DNA of 64,000 nucleotides, from NCBI GenBank assembly GCA_902800365.1, contig CADCEF010000019.1, positions 1 to 64,000 on the forward strand, given 5' to 3'. Below are positions 53,736-62,690 of this stretch, in pieces. How positions within the stretch are numbered: the stretch's first letter is position 1; every line of letters begins with the position of its first letter. A model generated the notes under the pieces. The model made no database searches. It saw only the letters and a program-made list of their open reading frames with translations, and was not told where the DNA came from. Position numbers and translations under genes: made by a program. The stretch is from an uncultured Prevotella sp. (GTDB lineage: Bacteria > Bacteroidota > Bacteroidia > Bacteroidales > Bacteroidaceae).

Positions 53736-53767
53736 CAAAGATAATAACTTTTTTCTTATAATACAAA
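53736..53767 (-). promoter_or_regulatory. promoter of the sppA operon
   Basis: Minus strand TTTG (53767-53764), 20 bp spacer, TAtcTTTG (53743-53736), 32 bp before the ATG. Confidence 0.8.
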
Positions 53768-53776
53768 GAAATTAAA

Positions 53777-53816
53777 CTAAAAAAACAAAAACCGGCTGCC
53801 TTCCAGGGACAGCCAG
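53777..53816 (-). terminator. terminator of groES-groEL
   Basis: Minus strand CTGGCTG pairs with CAGCCGG (one T-G pair), loop of 11, then TTTTTGTTTTTTT. Confidence 0.85.
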
Positions 53817-53846
53817 TCTTTTATTATTATGTTTGCGGATGCCAAA

Positions 53847-55484
<1,638 letters not shown>

Positions 55485-55559
55485 TCAAAATTTAAAAATT
55501 AAACAATTTAAAAATGTAACAATTCAAATTTTTACATTTTCATAATTTTTACATTGCGA

Positions 55560-55832
55560 TTATTTCCCAATAATCGCGAGTACGTCGCTCTGACGCATCA
55601 TCAGGTATTTTGTTCCCTCAAACTCAAGCTCGGTGCCAGAATACTTACCGTAGAGCACTTCATCGCCCTCCTTCAGTATCATTGCCTCGTCTTTTGTGCC
55701 CTGACCAACGGCCTTAATAGTTCCGTGGAGAGGCTTCTCCTTAGCTGTGTCTGGAATAATGATTCCGCCAATCTTCTCTTCTGCAGGTGCTGGCAATACC
55801 AACACGCGGTCTGCTAATGGTTTGATGTTCAT
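55560..55832 (-). CDS. groS: co-chaperonin GroES
   Basis: A 90-residue 10-kDa chaperonin lid. Blocks: [19 protein letters not shown], the mobile loop [15 protein letters not shown] and [14 protein letters not shown]. First gene of groES-groEL; its upstream region holds iterated TGCCA motifs and a 22-bp repeat array. No CIRCE element is present. Confidence 0.98.
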   Translation of the reverse strand: MNIKPLADRVLVLPAPAEEKIGGIIIPDTAKEKPLHGTIKAVGQGTKDEAMILKEGDEVLYGKYSGTELEFEGTKYLMMRQSDVLAIIGK

Positions 55833-55863
55833 AATGCTTATATTTTAATTTTATGTTTAAATT

Positions 55864-55910
55864 CTGCCATACTTTCTGCCAAAACCGTGCCACAAAAATA
55901 CCATGTGCCA
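55864..55910 (-). promoter_or_regulatory. iterated TGGCA sites at the probable groES promoter
   Basis: On the minus strand TGGCA[C/G] occurs four times (plus-strand TGCCA at 55865, 55877, 55888, 55906) around TAttTTTG (55900-55893), a match to the -7 box about 61 bp before groES. The sites could be operators; no named regulator fits. Confidence 0.5.
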
Positions 55911-55935
55911 CATTGTCAGTACCACTGAATTTACA

Positions 55936-56023
55936 AAAGCTATGGTTTTGAAGGACGAAAGCTATGCTTTTTATGGGTAAAAGCTATGGTTTCGAGGTGC
56001 GAAAGCTATGGTTTTGAAAAAAA
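55936..56023. repeat. four-copy array, exact 22-bp period, core AAAGCTATGG
   Basis: The core AAAGCTATGG starts at 55936, 55980 and 56002, with AAAGCTATGC at 55958: spacing is exactly 22 bp three times. Cores are followed by TTTTGA, TTTTTA, TTTCGA and TTTTGA and then differ. The array lies between the glmM terminator and the groES promoter; 22 bp is about two helical turns. Confidence 0.85.
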
Positions 56024-56024
56024 G

Positions 56025-56055
56025 AAAAGTGTGTGCAACAATCACACACACTTTT
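56025..56055 (-). terminator. terminator downstream of glmM
   Basis: AAAAGTGTGTG pairs with CACACACTTTT (11 bp, nine-base loop), with A/T-rich runs on both sides. It ends the glmM transcript 120 bp after the stop codon. Confidence 0.8.
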
Positions 56056-56126
56056 TTCTTTTATTTTCTTTTTCTATTTCTTTTTCTAAATTTCACGCAC
56101 GCAAATAATAAGTACACACGTGAATA

Positions 56127-56142
56127 TTGAATCATGATTCAA
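56127..56142. promoter_or_regulatory. 16-bp perfect palindrome TTGAATCATGATTCAA
   Basis: Perfectly self-complementary, between the glmM stop and its terminator, with two more GAATCAA copies at about 56147 and 56169. Purpose unknown. The rest of the 343-bp gap 55833-56175 holds the groES promoter region, the 22-bp array and the terminator; no coding frame is seen. Confidence 0.5.
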
Positions 56143-56175
56143 TAACGAATCAATTTTAAATCGATTTTGAATCAA

Positions 56176-57549
56176 TTACTGCATGTCGTAAACTACCTGC
56201 ATGAGCTGCTTGCCTAACTCGTCGGCCTGCTCCATAGTCTTAGCCTCGCTGTAGACACGGATGATAGGCTCGGTATTAGACTTGCGCAGGTGTACCCAAC
56301 GATCGGGGAAGTCAATCTTAACACCATCGATATCGTTAACCTGGGCTGTTGCATCCTTTGCAAACATCTCCTTAACCTTTACCAAGATAGCATCTACATC
56401 GGTCTCTGGTGTGAGGTCGATACGATTCTTGGCAATCTGATACTCAGGGAAGGTGGCACGGAGCTCGCTTACCTTGCAGCCCTTCTGTGCCAGACTGCTG
56501 AGGAACAGGGCTATACCAACAAGGGCATCGCGACCGTAATGGCTCTCTGGATAGATGACTCCACCATTACCCTCACCACCGATAACGGCACCAACCTCCT
56601 TCATCTTTGTGGTTACATTAACCTCGCCTACTGCAGCAGCAGTGTACTTGCCACCATGCTTCTCGGTTACATCGCGCAGGGCACGAGTTGAACTGAGGTT
56701 AGAAACAGTATTACCTACAGTATGACTCAGTACGTAATCGGCTACTGAAACGAGTGTATACTCCTCGCCGAACATCTTACCATCCTCGCAGATAAATGCA
56801 AGACGGTCGACATCTGGATCGACAACAATACCCAGATCGAATCCACCCTGCTTCATCTTATCCATGATGCCCTGCAGATTCTTCTCAAGAGGTTCTGGGT
56901 TATGGGCGAAGTCACCAGTACACTCGCCATTAAGAATCTCGTAGTCAACGCCAAGGGCCTTGAACAACTCTGGCAGGATGATTCCACCAACAGAGTTAAT
57001 GGTATCAACACAAACGCGGAACTTGCGTGTCTTGATGGCCTCACGGTCAACAAGCTTAAGTGCAAGCACTGAGTCGATGTGACGCTGGTTAAAACTGTCG
57101 TCGATGGTGAGAGATCCAAGCTTATCAACCTCGGCATAGTTGAAGTCCTCGGCCTCAGCCATACGTAGAACTTCTGCGCCGTCGGCAGCAGTAAGGAACT
57201 CACCCTCACTGTTAAGAAGCTTAAGAGCATTCCACTGACGTGGATTATGTGATGCGGTTATGATGATACCACCATCGGCACCAGCCATGCGTACAGCAAG
57301 CTCGGTGGTAGGTGTTGTGGCATAACCAATATCTATTACATCATAACCCATGCCCATAAGGGTACCAACAACTACATTGCGGACCATAAGACCAGAGATA
57401 CGGCCGTCGCGTCCTACAACTATCTTTTTGCCGCCAATAAACTGAGCGTAGGCTGTTGTAAACTTAACAATGTCTAATGGATTAAGTGTGTCGCCAGTGC
57501 GTCCGCCGATAGTACCGCGGATGCCAGAGATAGATTTGATAAGTGTCAT
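56176..57549 (-). CDS. glmM: phosphoglucosamine mutase
   Basis: A 457-residue alpha-D-phosphohexomutase interconverting glucosamine 6- and 1-phosphate for peptidoglycan and LPS. The phosphoserine is S100 in ITASHNP; the metal loop is DPDVDRLAF; the sugar loop GEGNGGVIYPE and the phosphate loop RKSNTEPIIRVYSE complete the set. Phosphomannomutase is the main alternative. It starts 18 bp after the DUF4827 gene. Confidence 0.87.
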   Translation of the reverse strand: MTLIKSISGIRGTIGGRTGDTLNPLDIVKFTTAYAQFIGGKKIVVGRDGRISGLMVRNVVVGTLMGMGYDVIDIGYATTPTTELAVRMAGADGGIIITASHNPRQWNALKLLNSEGEFLTAADGAEVLRMAEAEDFNYAEVDKLGSLTIDDSFNQRHIDSVLALKLVDREAIKTRKFRVCVDTINSVGGIILPELFKALGVDYEILNGECTGDFAHNPEPLEKNLQGIMDKMKQGGFDLGIVVDPDVDRLAFICEDGKMFGEEYTLVSVADYVLSHTVGNTVSNLSSTRALRDVTEKHGGKYTAAAVGEVNVTTKMKEVGAVIGGEGNGGVIYPESHYGRDALVGIALFLSSLAQKGCKVSELRATFPEYQIAKNRIDLTPETDVDAILVKVKEMFAKDATAQVNDIDGVKIDFPDRWVHLRKSNTEPIIRVYSEAKTMEQADELGKQLMQVVYDMQ

Positions 57550-57567
57550 ATTTCTTTAAATAAATCG

Positions 57568-58215
57568 TTATGATTCTCGTTGATATGTGAGTTCATAATA
57601 GCATGGAGTAACATTGCTCGATGCTGTGGCATGGCCCTGTGAGTGAGGCACAATAAGACGGACTTTTGCACATTCGTCGGTCTCTGACTGTGGACGTCCC
57701 ACCTTGACGTATGACAGCGGTACCAACCAGCCTGCTGGTACTGAAGAGCTACCATATACGCTGTACATGATACCACTCTCGAACGATGCTGTAAACGAAC
57801 CACTGCTACGTGATACCTGAATGATATCGGGGATAGCCACAACCGACTTGCCGCCATAAGCTAAATCAGGATTGTTATTACATACGGTTGTTGTGTCTTC
57901 AAGGATGTCGAACTCAGAGAAACGACATACTAAACGAGTAGACTCGCCATCCTTAATCATATCGCCACAACCCTCGCGTACAATCTGCATGTAAACACCA
58001 CTCTTATCAAGCTTAACAAACTCATTGCGCGAGAGATTTGTGGTGTAACCCTGCTGATTAAACTGATCTTCGGTAATTACAACAATAGAAGAGTCGGAAA
58101 TGAACTTTGCTATTGCATTACGCTCTTTTTCCTTCTTATCGCCGTAGGTCTCGTAGTCGTTACAACTGCTGAGAACAGCGGCAAAAGCTATCATGATAAA
58201 CAGTATTTTCTTCAT
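57568..58215 (-). CDS. DUF4827 lipoprotein (FKBP-like fold)
   Basis: A 215-residue lipoprotein with signal peptide and lipobox LSSC. The mature sequence (NAIAKFISDSSIVVITEDQFNQQGYTT, GVYMQIVREGCGD, PAGWLVPLSYVKVG) matches DUF4827, a Bacteroidales family with an FKBP-like prolyl-isomerase fold; activity is not shown. The ATG at 58239 is less likely than 58215, where the signal peptide begins. It is immediately upstream of glmM. Confidence 0.82.
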   Translation of the reverse strand: MKKILFIMIAFAAVLSSCNDYETYGDKKEKERNAIAKFISDSSIVVITEDQFNQQGYTTNLSRNEFVKLDKSGVYMQIVREGCGDMIKDGESTRLVCRFSEFDILEDTTTVCNNNPDLAYGGKSVVAIPDIIQVSRSSGSFTASFESGIMYSVYGSSSVPAGWLVPLSYVKVGRPQSETDECAKVRLIVPHSQGHATASSNVTPCYYELTYQRES

Positions 58216-58277
58216 CTTAATAATCAATTGATGCTGCAAAAATAAGAATTATTTCGCAAACTCAATATACATTTAGG

Positions 58278-59312
58278 CTACTTTAACTTGTTTTGATAGG
58301 CAATAATAGCTTTTTTTGCGATTTCGATGGCATCTTCGATGGTTCCATCCACTCTTCCACCCGATGCATTAAGGTGTCCGCCACCATTAAAGAACTCTTC
58401 GGCCATAAGGTTACAAGGAAAGTCATCAACCGAACGGAGACTAACCCATACCAGATTTGGCTTATCGGTATCTTCGCGCAACGAAATAGACAGTTTGAGC
58501 CCTTTTATCTGCTGTGGTATGTTTACCAAGCCTTCGGAATCGCCTTTAATATAATTAAAGCGCTTCAGCTCATCGCGGGTGAGCGAATAGAATGCAGCAT
58601 TATACTCGGGCATATACACAAGTTTCTCGTACATCACATAGCCCATCAGGCGGATACGATTCTCGGAATAGTTGTGGAAAACATTGCGATAGATGCGATC
58701 CTTGTCGATATGTTTGGTGAGCAACTCACCGATGATGAAGTAGATTTCAGGGCGAGAGCTGTTGAAGGTAAAACCACCTGTATCGGTCATCATACCACAA
58801 TACACAGGCACGGCAAATGCCTTGCCGAGCTTATCAAAATCGCCCATTTGCCAAGCAATTCGGAACACCAGTTCGCAGGTGCTCGATGCATCAGGATGCG
58901 ATACAACAAGTGAAGCATCAACATCGGGCTTAAGGTGATGATCGATAAGCACCTTCTTTGCTGGGCTATTTACGAGCGACTTCTCCATCTCGTCGACACG
59001 ACTGGGCGTATTGAAGTCGAGACAGAAAACAAGATCGGCTATTTTGAAAAGCATATCGCACTTGTCGGTATGCTTATCGTAGCGAACTATCTTATCGGTA
59101 TTGGGCATCCACTTAAGGAAGTCAGGGTACTGGTCGGGCACGATTACAGTAACATCCTTTCCGCGCGAACGCAGGAACTCAGCCCAACCTAACGAAGAAC
59201 CAACGGCATCGCCATCGGGACTCTTATGGCAAACCACAAGAATATTCTGAGAATCAGAAATCAGCTGGTCCATCAGAACCAGCTGATTATTATCTAAAAT
59301 GTCTATGTTCAT
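58278..59312 (-). CDS. nrnA: bifunctional oligoribonuclease/PAP phosphatase NrnA
   Basis: A 344-residue DHH-DHHA1 phosphoesterase that degrades nanoRNA and may dephosphorylate pAp. Motifs: VVCHKSPDGDAVGSS, FCLDFNTPSR, LIDHHLKPD (the DHH), and the C-terminal GGGHLNASGGRV. Cytoplasmic. The ATG follows the preceding stop codon without a gap. Confidence 0.92.
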   Translation of the reverse strand: MNIDILDNNQLVLMDQLISDSQNILVVCHKSPDGDAVGSSLGWAEFLRSRGKDVTVIVPDQYPDFLKWMPNTDKIVRYDKHTDKCDMLFKIADLVFCLDFNTPSRVDEMEKSLVNSPAKKVLIDHHLKPDVDASLVVSHPDASSTCELVFRIAWQMGDFDKLGKAFAVPVYCGMMTDTGGFTFNSSRPEIYFIIGELLTKHIDKDRIYRNVFHNYSENRIRLMGYVMYEKLVYMPEYNAAFYSLTRDELKRFNYIKGDSEGLVNIPQQIKGLKLSISLREDTDKPNLVWVSLRSVDDFPCNLMAEEFFNGGGHLNASGGRVDGTIEDAIEIAKKAIIAYQNKLK

Positions 59313-60254
59313 TTAAAAAAGTTTGTTTGGATATACACCCTCGTCAACAAGCTGCTTGATACGTGCTACGGTAGCATCGCGATCGGCTGCATAGGTAACA
59401 CCAAACCACTTGCTGGTGGTATCGAGCACCTCAACAGTAGCTGTGCCATCGTTGATGAGTTTGTTTACCATCAGTGGAATAAAGAACTCGGCCTTGAGGT
59501 TCTCAAGGTTCTTAGGATCGCTGAGGAAAACCTTGAAATACTCCTCGCTGTACTGGAAGTAATCGGGTGTGAAGCCCCACATATTCATAGATACAGGGGT
59601 GTTATCATCTACTGCCACCCACTTGCCGTCCTCGTCCTTATAGCGTACAGGCTCGTTAGCAGCACCTGCGTTTGAACCATCGGCAGCGCAACGTACAATC
59701 TCTGTACGCTCTACTACTGTTGTAAGGTGGCCCTTCTCGTTCTTTGAGCAAACGCCACGAGCCACTGTACCGTTCTCGCTCAGGGTGTTGCCAACACGGA
59801 AACCTACCATAGCATACTGGTTCTTAGCGCCCTCTGGCAGATTAGCCAGATACTTGCCGATAACCATGAATGCGTCGCGATTATAGAAATCGTCGCAGTT
59901 GATAACGCAGAAAGGCTCCTTAATAACATCCTTACCCATAAGCACTGCGTGGTTGGTGCCCCAAGGCTTCTGACGTCCTTCGGGAACACTGAATCCCTCG
60001 GGCAGTGCATCAAGTGCCTGGAAACAGAGCTCACACTTTACCTTACCCTCGTACTTTGAAAGGATCTGAGTGCGGAACTGCTCTTCGAAATCCTTACGGA
60101 TAACCCATACAATCTTACCGAATCCAGCCTGGATGGCATCATAAATACTGTAATCCATGATAGTCTCGCCGTTTGGGCCCAGACCGTCGAGCTGCTTCAG
60201 GCCGCCGTAACGGCTACCCATGCCAGCTGCAAGAAGAAAAAGAGTTGGTTTCAT
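59313..60254 (-). CDS. sugar-phosphate nucleotidyltransferase family protein
   Basis: A 313-residue GT-A-like nucleotidyltransferase. The N-terminal LLAAGMGSRYGGLKQLDGLGPNGETIMDY is the NTP-binding signature, followed by CVINCDDFYNRDAF with metal-binding Asp residues. The protein is related to glucose-1-phosphate uridylyl/thymidylyltransferases, but the sugar is not determined. Co-transcribed with nrnA. Confidence 0.85.
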   Translation of the reverse strand: MKPTLFLLAAGMGSRYGGLKQLDGLGPNGETIMDYSIYDAIQAGFGKIVWVIRKDFEEQFRTQILSKYEGKVKCELCFQALDALPEGFSVPEGRQKPWGTNHAVLMGKDVIKEPFCVINCDDFYNRDAFMVIGKYLANLPEGAKNQYAMVGFRVGNTLSENGTVARGVCSKNEKGHLTTVVERTEIVRCAADGSNAGAANEPVRYKDEDGKWVAVDDNTPVSMNMWGFTPDYFQYSEEYFKVFLSDPKNLENLKAEFFIPLMVNKLINDGTATVEVLDTTSKWFGVTYAADRDATVARIKQLVDEGVYPNKLF

Positions 60255-60292
60255 TATTTGCTATATTTTTAGAGTTTTTATTAAATTGCGTG

Positions 60293-60300
60293 CAAAGATA
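60293..60300 (-). promoter_or_regulatory. -7 promoter element TAtcTTTG of the nucleotidyltransferase-nrnA operon
   Basis: Minus-strand consensus box 38 bp before the ATG at 60254. Confidence 0.65.
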
Positions 60301-60344
60301 CGAAAAAATAATTGATTAGGGCACGTATTAACGCGCCTTAACAA

Positions 60345-62690
60345 TTAGAATGGATATCCGACAGCGAAATGCAGCGTTTGGCCCTTGCCGAAACTGGGTA
60401 CATTGAAATAACCAGATTTGCCGGTATCGTATGGACAGTGGATGGCCAAGCCCCAGTCGAGGCGGATGACCAGGAAGCCCATATCGTAGCGCAGACCGAC
60501 ACCGGTGCCTAACGCAAGCTGATTGACAAACTCCTTAAACGACTTAGGATAATCGCCAAGGTCCAAATCGTCGATATCGTCGCGCTGGAAGTTCCATACG
60601 TTACCTGCGTCCAGGAATATAGCGCCATTAAGATCGCCGAAGAGCTTGGTACGGTACTCAAGGTTGCCCACTAACTTTGCCTCACCGTTCTGAAACAGAT
60701 AGCTGAGCTGGCGGCCTGCATCGCGTACATACCAGTCGCCAGGACCTATCTCGCGAACTCCGAAGGCACGTATTGTATTGGCACCTCCTACGTAGAACAA
60801 CTCACTGAACGGAGCACTTGTGCTATTGCCATAGCAATAGATGAATCCGCCATTGGCATGTGCCACAAGCTGTGAGGTAGGTGTAAGAGTCCACGTCTTA
60901 GTGAAATCACCCTCAAGACGCACAAACTGCGAATATGGAGTCTTGAACAGAGTTTTATCTTTTTCATTGAATGAATGACCACCAGCCAGATCCCAAAGTG
61001 ATGTAAGGTTGCCAGACTCCTCGAGTGTGGCCTCGAAACGAATGGGATGACGCATGGATTGCGGACTGTTATACATAAAGGTATAACGCATCTTTGGAAT
61101 GAAACAGTCTTCCATCGTTGCAAGCAGATATAAATTATCGGCAGCAATCGAATCGAACTTAGCCGTAGAACTGTTCATATACTGATACTTGACCGTTAAA
61201 GGCGAGAACTCATGACGGACGGTGGCCGACGACTGCCAGCGATAGGTCCACTCACCGCTAACAATATGCATCTTGTAATATTCTGGTCTACGGATTACAT
61301 CGCTCGAAATCTTTGCATAGGTAGTTGGGGTTGAGAAGAAACGACGACGTATGGGGCGCCCGTTCTTATCGCGACGCACACGATCGCTGTTATAGAAAGG
61401 TGCGATGATACGTGGGAACTCTATCGACAGGTCAACACCATACTGATAGCTGTTCATATCAGAGTTTGCACCTCTCTGCCACTCATAGGCTCCATGCAGG
61501 TTAAGGTCGAGTTTCTCGCCTGCACGGAAGGCATTACGACGTGTAAGACCAATCTTTGCCTCAGGACCATATCTACCACTTGTACGACCCTTTCCGTTGG
61601 CTTCGATATAGAAATCATAAGGTTTATCGAAAGTACAGTTCAGTCGCAGGTCAAGAGTGTCGGTACCTGGGCGAGGTGTGAACTGGAAGTCGGTGCTTGA
61701 GAACACACCTGTGGCATTAATCTTACTAGCAGATTCCTGATACTTATCGTAGCTGAACTCCTGACGTGGACGTAGACGCAAATTGCGCAATACCACACGA
61801 GGCATGATAGGCGATTTCTTTCCATTGAAATGCAGAGTAAGTGTGCGGCGCTTTATTGAGTCGTTCAACACCTCACGGGCTGACTTACGGAAGTTCACAT
61901 CAAGCTTGCCTATATACCACTTATGCAATGCCTGCTCGGGCACTCCATTAGCCATCTGAAACCTAAGCTGCGCCTTATTATCAACAGCAAAGGTATCGGC
62001 CAAATAAGATGCATAGTTAGAGTTGTAATAGAAATAACCATTATTGCGCAGCAGAGTACTGATACGCGAGCGTTCGGCGTCGAGGTTGTTGATACTGAAC
62101 GGCGACTGACTCTTAATAAGACTCTCCTCGCTAGTAGAATCGATAAGTGCCTGAATAGACGCAGGGAAGTTTACGTAGCTGACCGAGTCGAGCGTGAATA
62201 GCGAGTCGAGATGGATAGTATATCCTATCTTGCACTTCTTGGGGTTCTTCTGCTGAACCAGGTCGAACGTCACATCTCCGCGGAAGAATCCGTTGTTGCG
62301 CAGCACCGAACGTGCCACACTGCTACGCAGGGTTGGGTTAACCTGACTCATCAATACAGGAGCCTTACCGAATGTCTTAGTCATCCAACGTGCGAAACCA
62401 GAATCCTTGCCACTATACTTATTATACACCCACAGATGCCAACTCCAAGGTACAGTGAAATAGCTACTACCAAACAGAGAACCATTAGGCTGGGTAGCCA
62501 ATGCAGCTTCTACTTCAAGCTTCGTATTTTCCAGATGCTTAACATACTCCTCGTCTTCGTATTTCCTATCGTCGGAGTAGGCAATCTTTGTCAGTCCCAC
62601 AAAGAGCTGATCATCTTCGGGGATGTTTTTTGTCATCGAGCAGGATACGAGACAAAGCGTAATGGCTATGTACTTTATCTTATTTAGCAT
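60345..62690 (-). CDS. tamL: BamA/TamA-type outer-membrane lipoprotein TamL
   Basis: A 781-residue Omp85-family protein. It has a lipoprotein signal (LVSC, Cys16), which marks the Bacteroidetes TamL version of TamA, then POTRA-like domains (~25-310; VLRNNGFFRGDV and LLRNNGYFYYNS) and a C-terminal 16-strand barrel with FYVGGANTIRAFGVREIGPGD and a final aromatic strand LHFAVGYPF. It works with TamB in delivering lipids or proteins to the outer membrane. It overlaps the tamB 3' end by 11 nt. Confidence 0.9.
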   Translation of the reverse strand: MLNKIKYIAITLCLVSCSMTKNIPEDDQLFVGLTKIAYSDDRKYEDEEYVKHLENTKLEVEAALATQPNGSLFGSSYFTVPWSWHLWVYNKYSGKDSGFARWMTKTFGKAPVLMSQVNPTLRSSVARSVLRNNGFFRGDVTFDLVQQKNPKKCKIGYTIHLDSLFTLDSVSYVNFPASIQALIDSTSEESLIKSQSPFSINNLDAERSRISTLLRNNGYFYYNSNYASYLADTFAVDNKAQLRFQMANGVPEQALHKWYIGKLDVNFRKSAREVLNDSIKRRTLTLHFNGKKSPIMPRVVLRNLRLRPRQEFSYDKYQESASKINATGVFSSTDFQFTPRPGTDTLDLRLNCTFDKPYDFYIEANGKGRTSGRYGPEAKIGLTRRNAFRAGEKLDLNLHGAYEWQRGANSDMNSYQYGVDLSIEFPRIIAPFYNSDRVRRDKNGRPIRRRFFSTPTTYAKISSDVIRRPEYYKMHIVSGEWTYRWQSSATVRHEFSPLTVKYQYMNSSTAKFDSIAADNLYLLATMEDCFIPKMRYTFMYNSPQSMRHPIRFEATLEESGNLTSLWDLAGGHSFNEKDKTLFKTPYSQFVRLEGDFTKTWTLTPTSQLVAHANGGFIYCYGNSTSAPFSELFYVGGANTIRAFGVREIGPGDWYVRDAGRQLSYLFQNGEAKLVGNLEYRTKLFGDLNGAIFLDAGNVWNFQRDDIDDLDLGDYPKSFKEFVNQLALGTGVGLRYDMGFLVIRLDWGLAIHCPYDTGKSGYFNVPSFGKGQTLHFAVGYPF

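Noticed and set aside
55833..55935. CIRCE or sigma-54 promoter for groES
   Set aside because: No TTAGCACTC/GAGTGCTAA inverted repeat. TGGCACGG-TTT-TGGCA resembles a -24/-12 promoter but the second part is not TTGC, and a TAttTTTG box is nearby.
55936..56023. 22-bp array as a CRISPR array
   Set aside because: Repeats of about 10-16 bp with spacers of only 6-12 bp, four copies and no cas genes; far too short for CRISPR.
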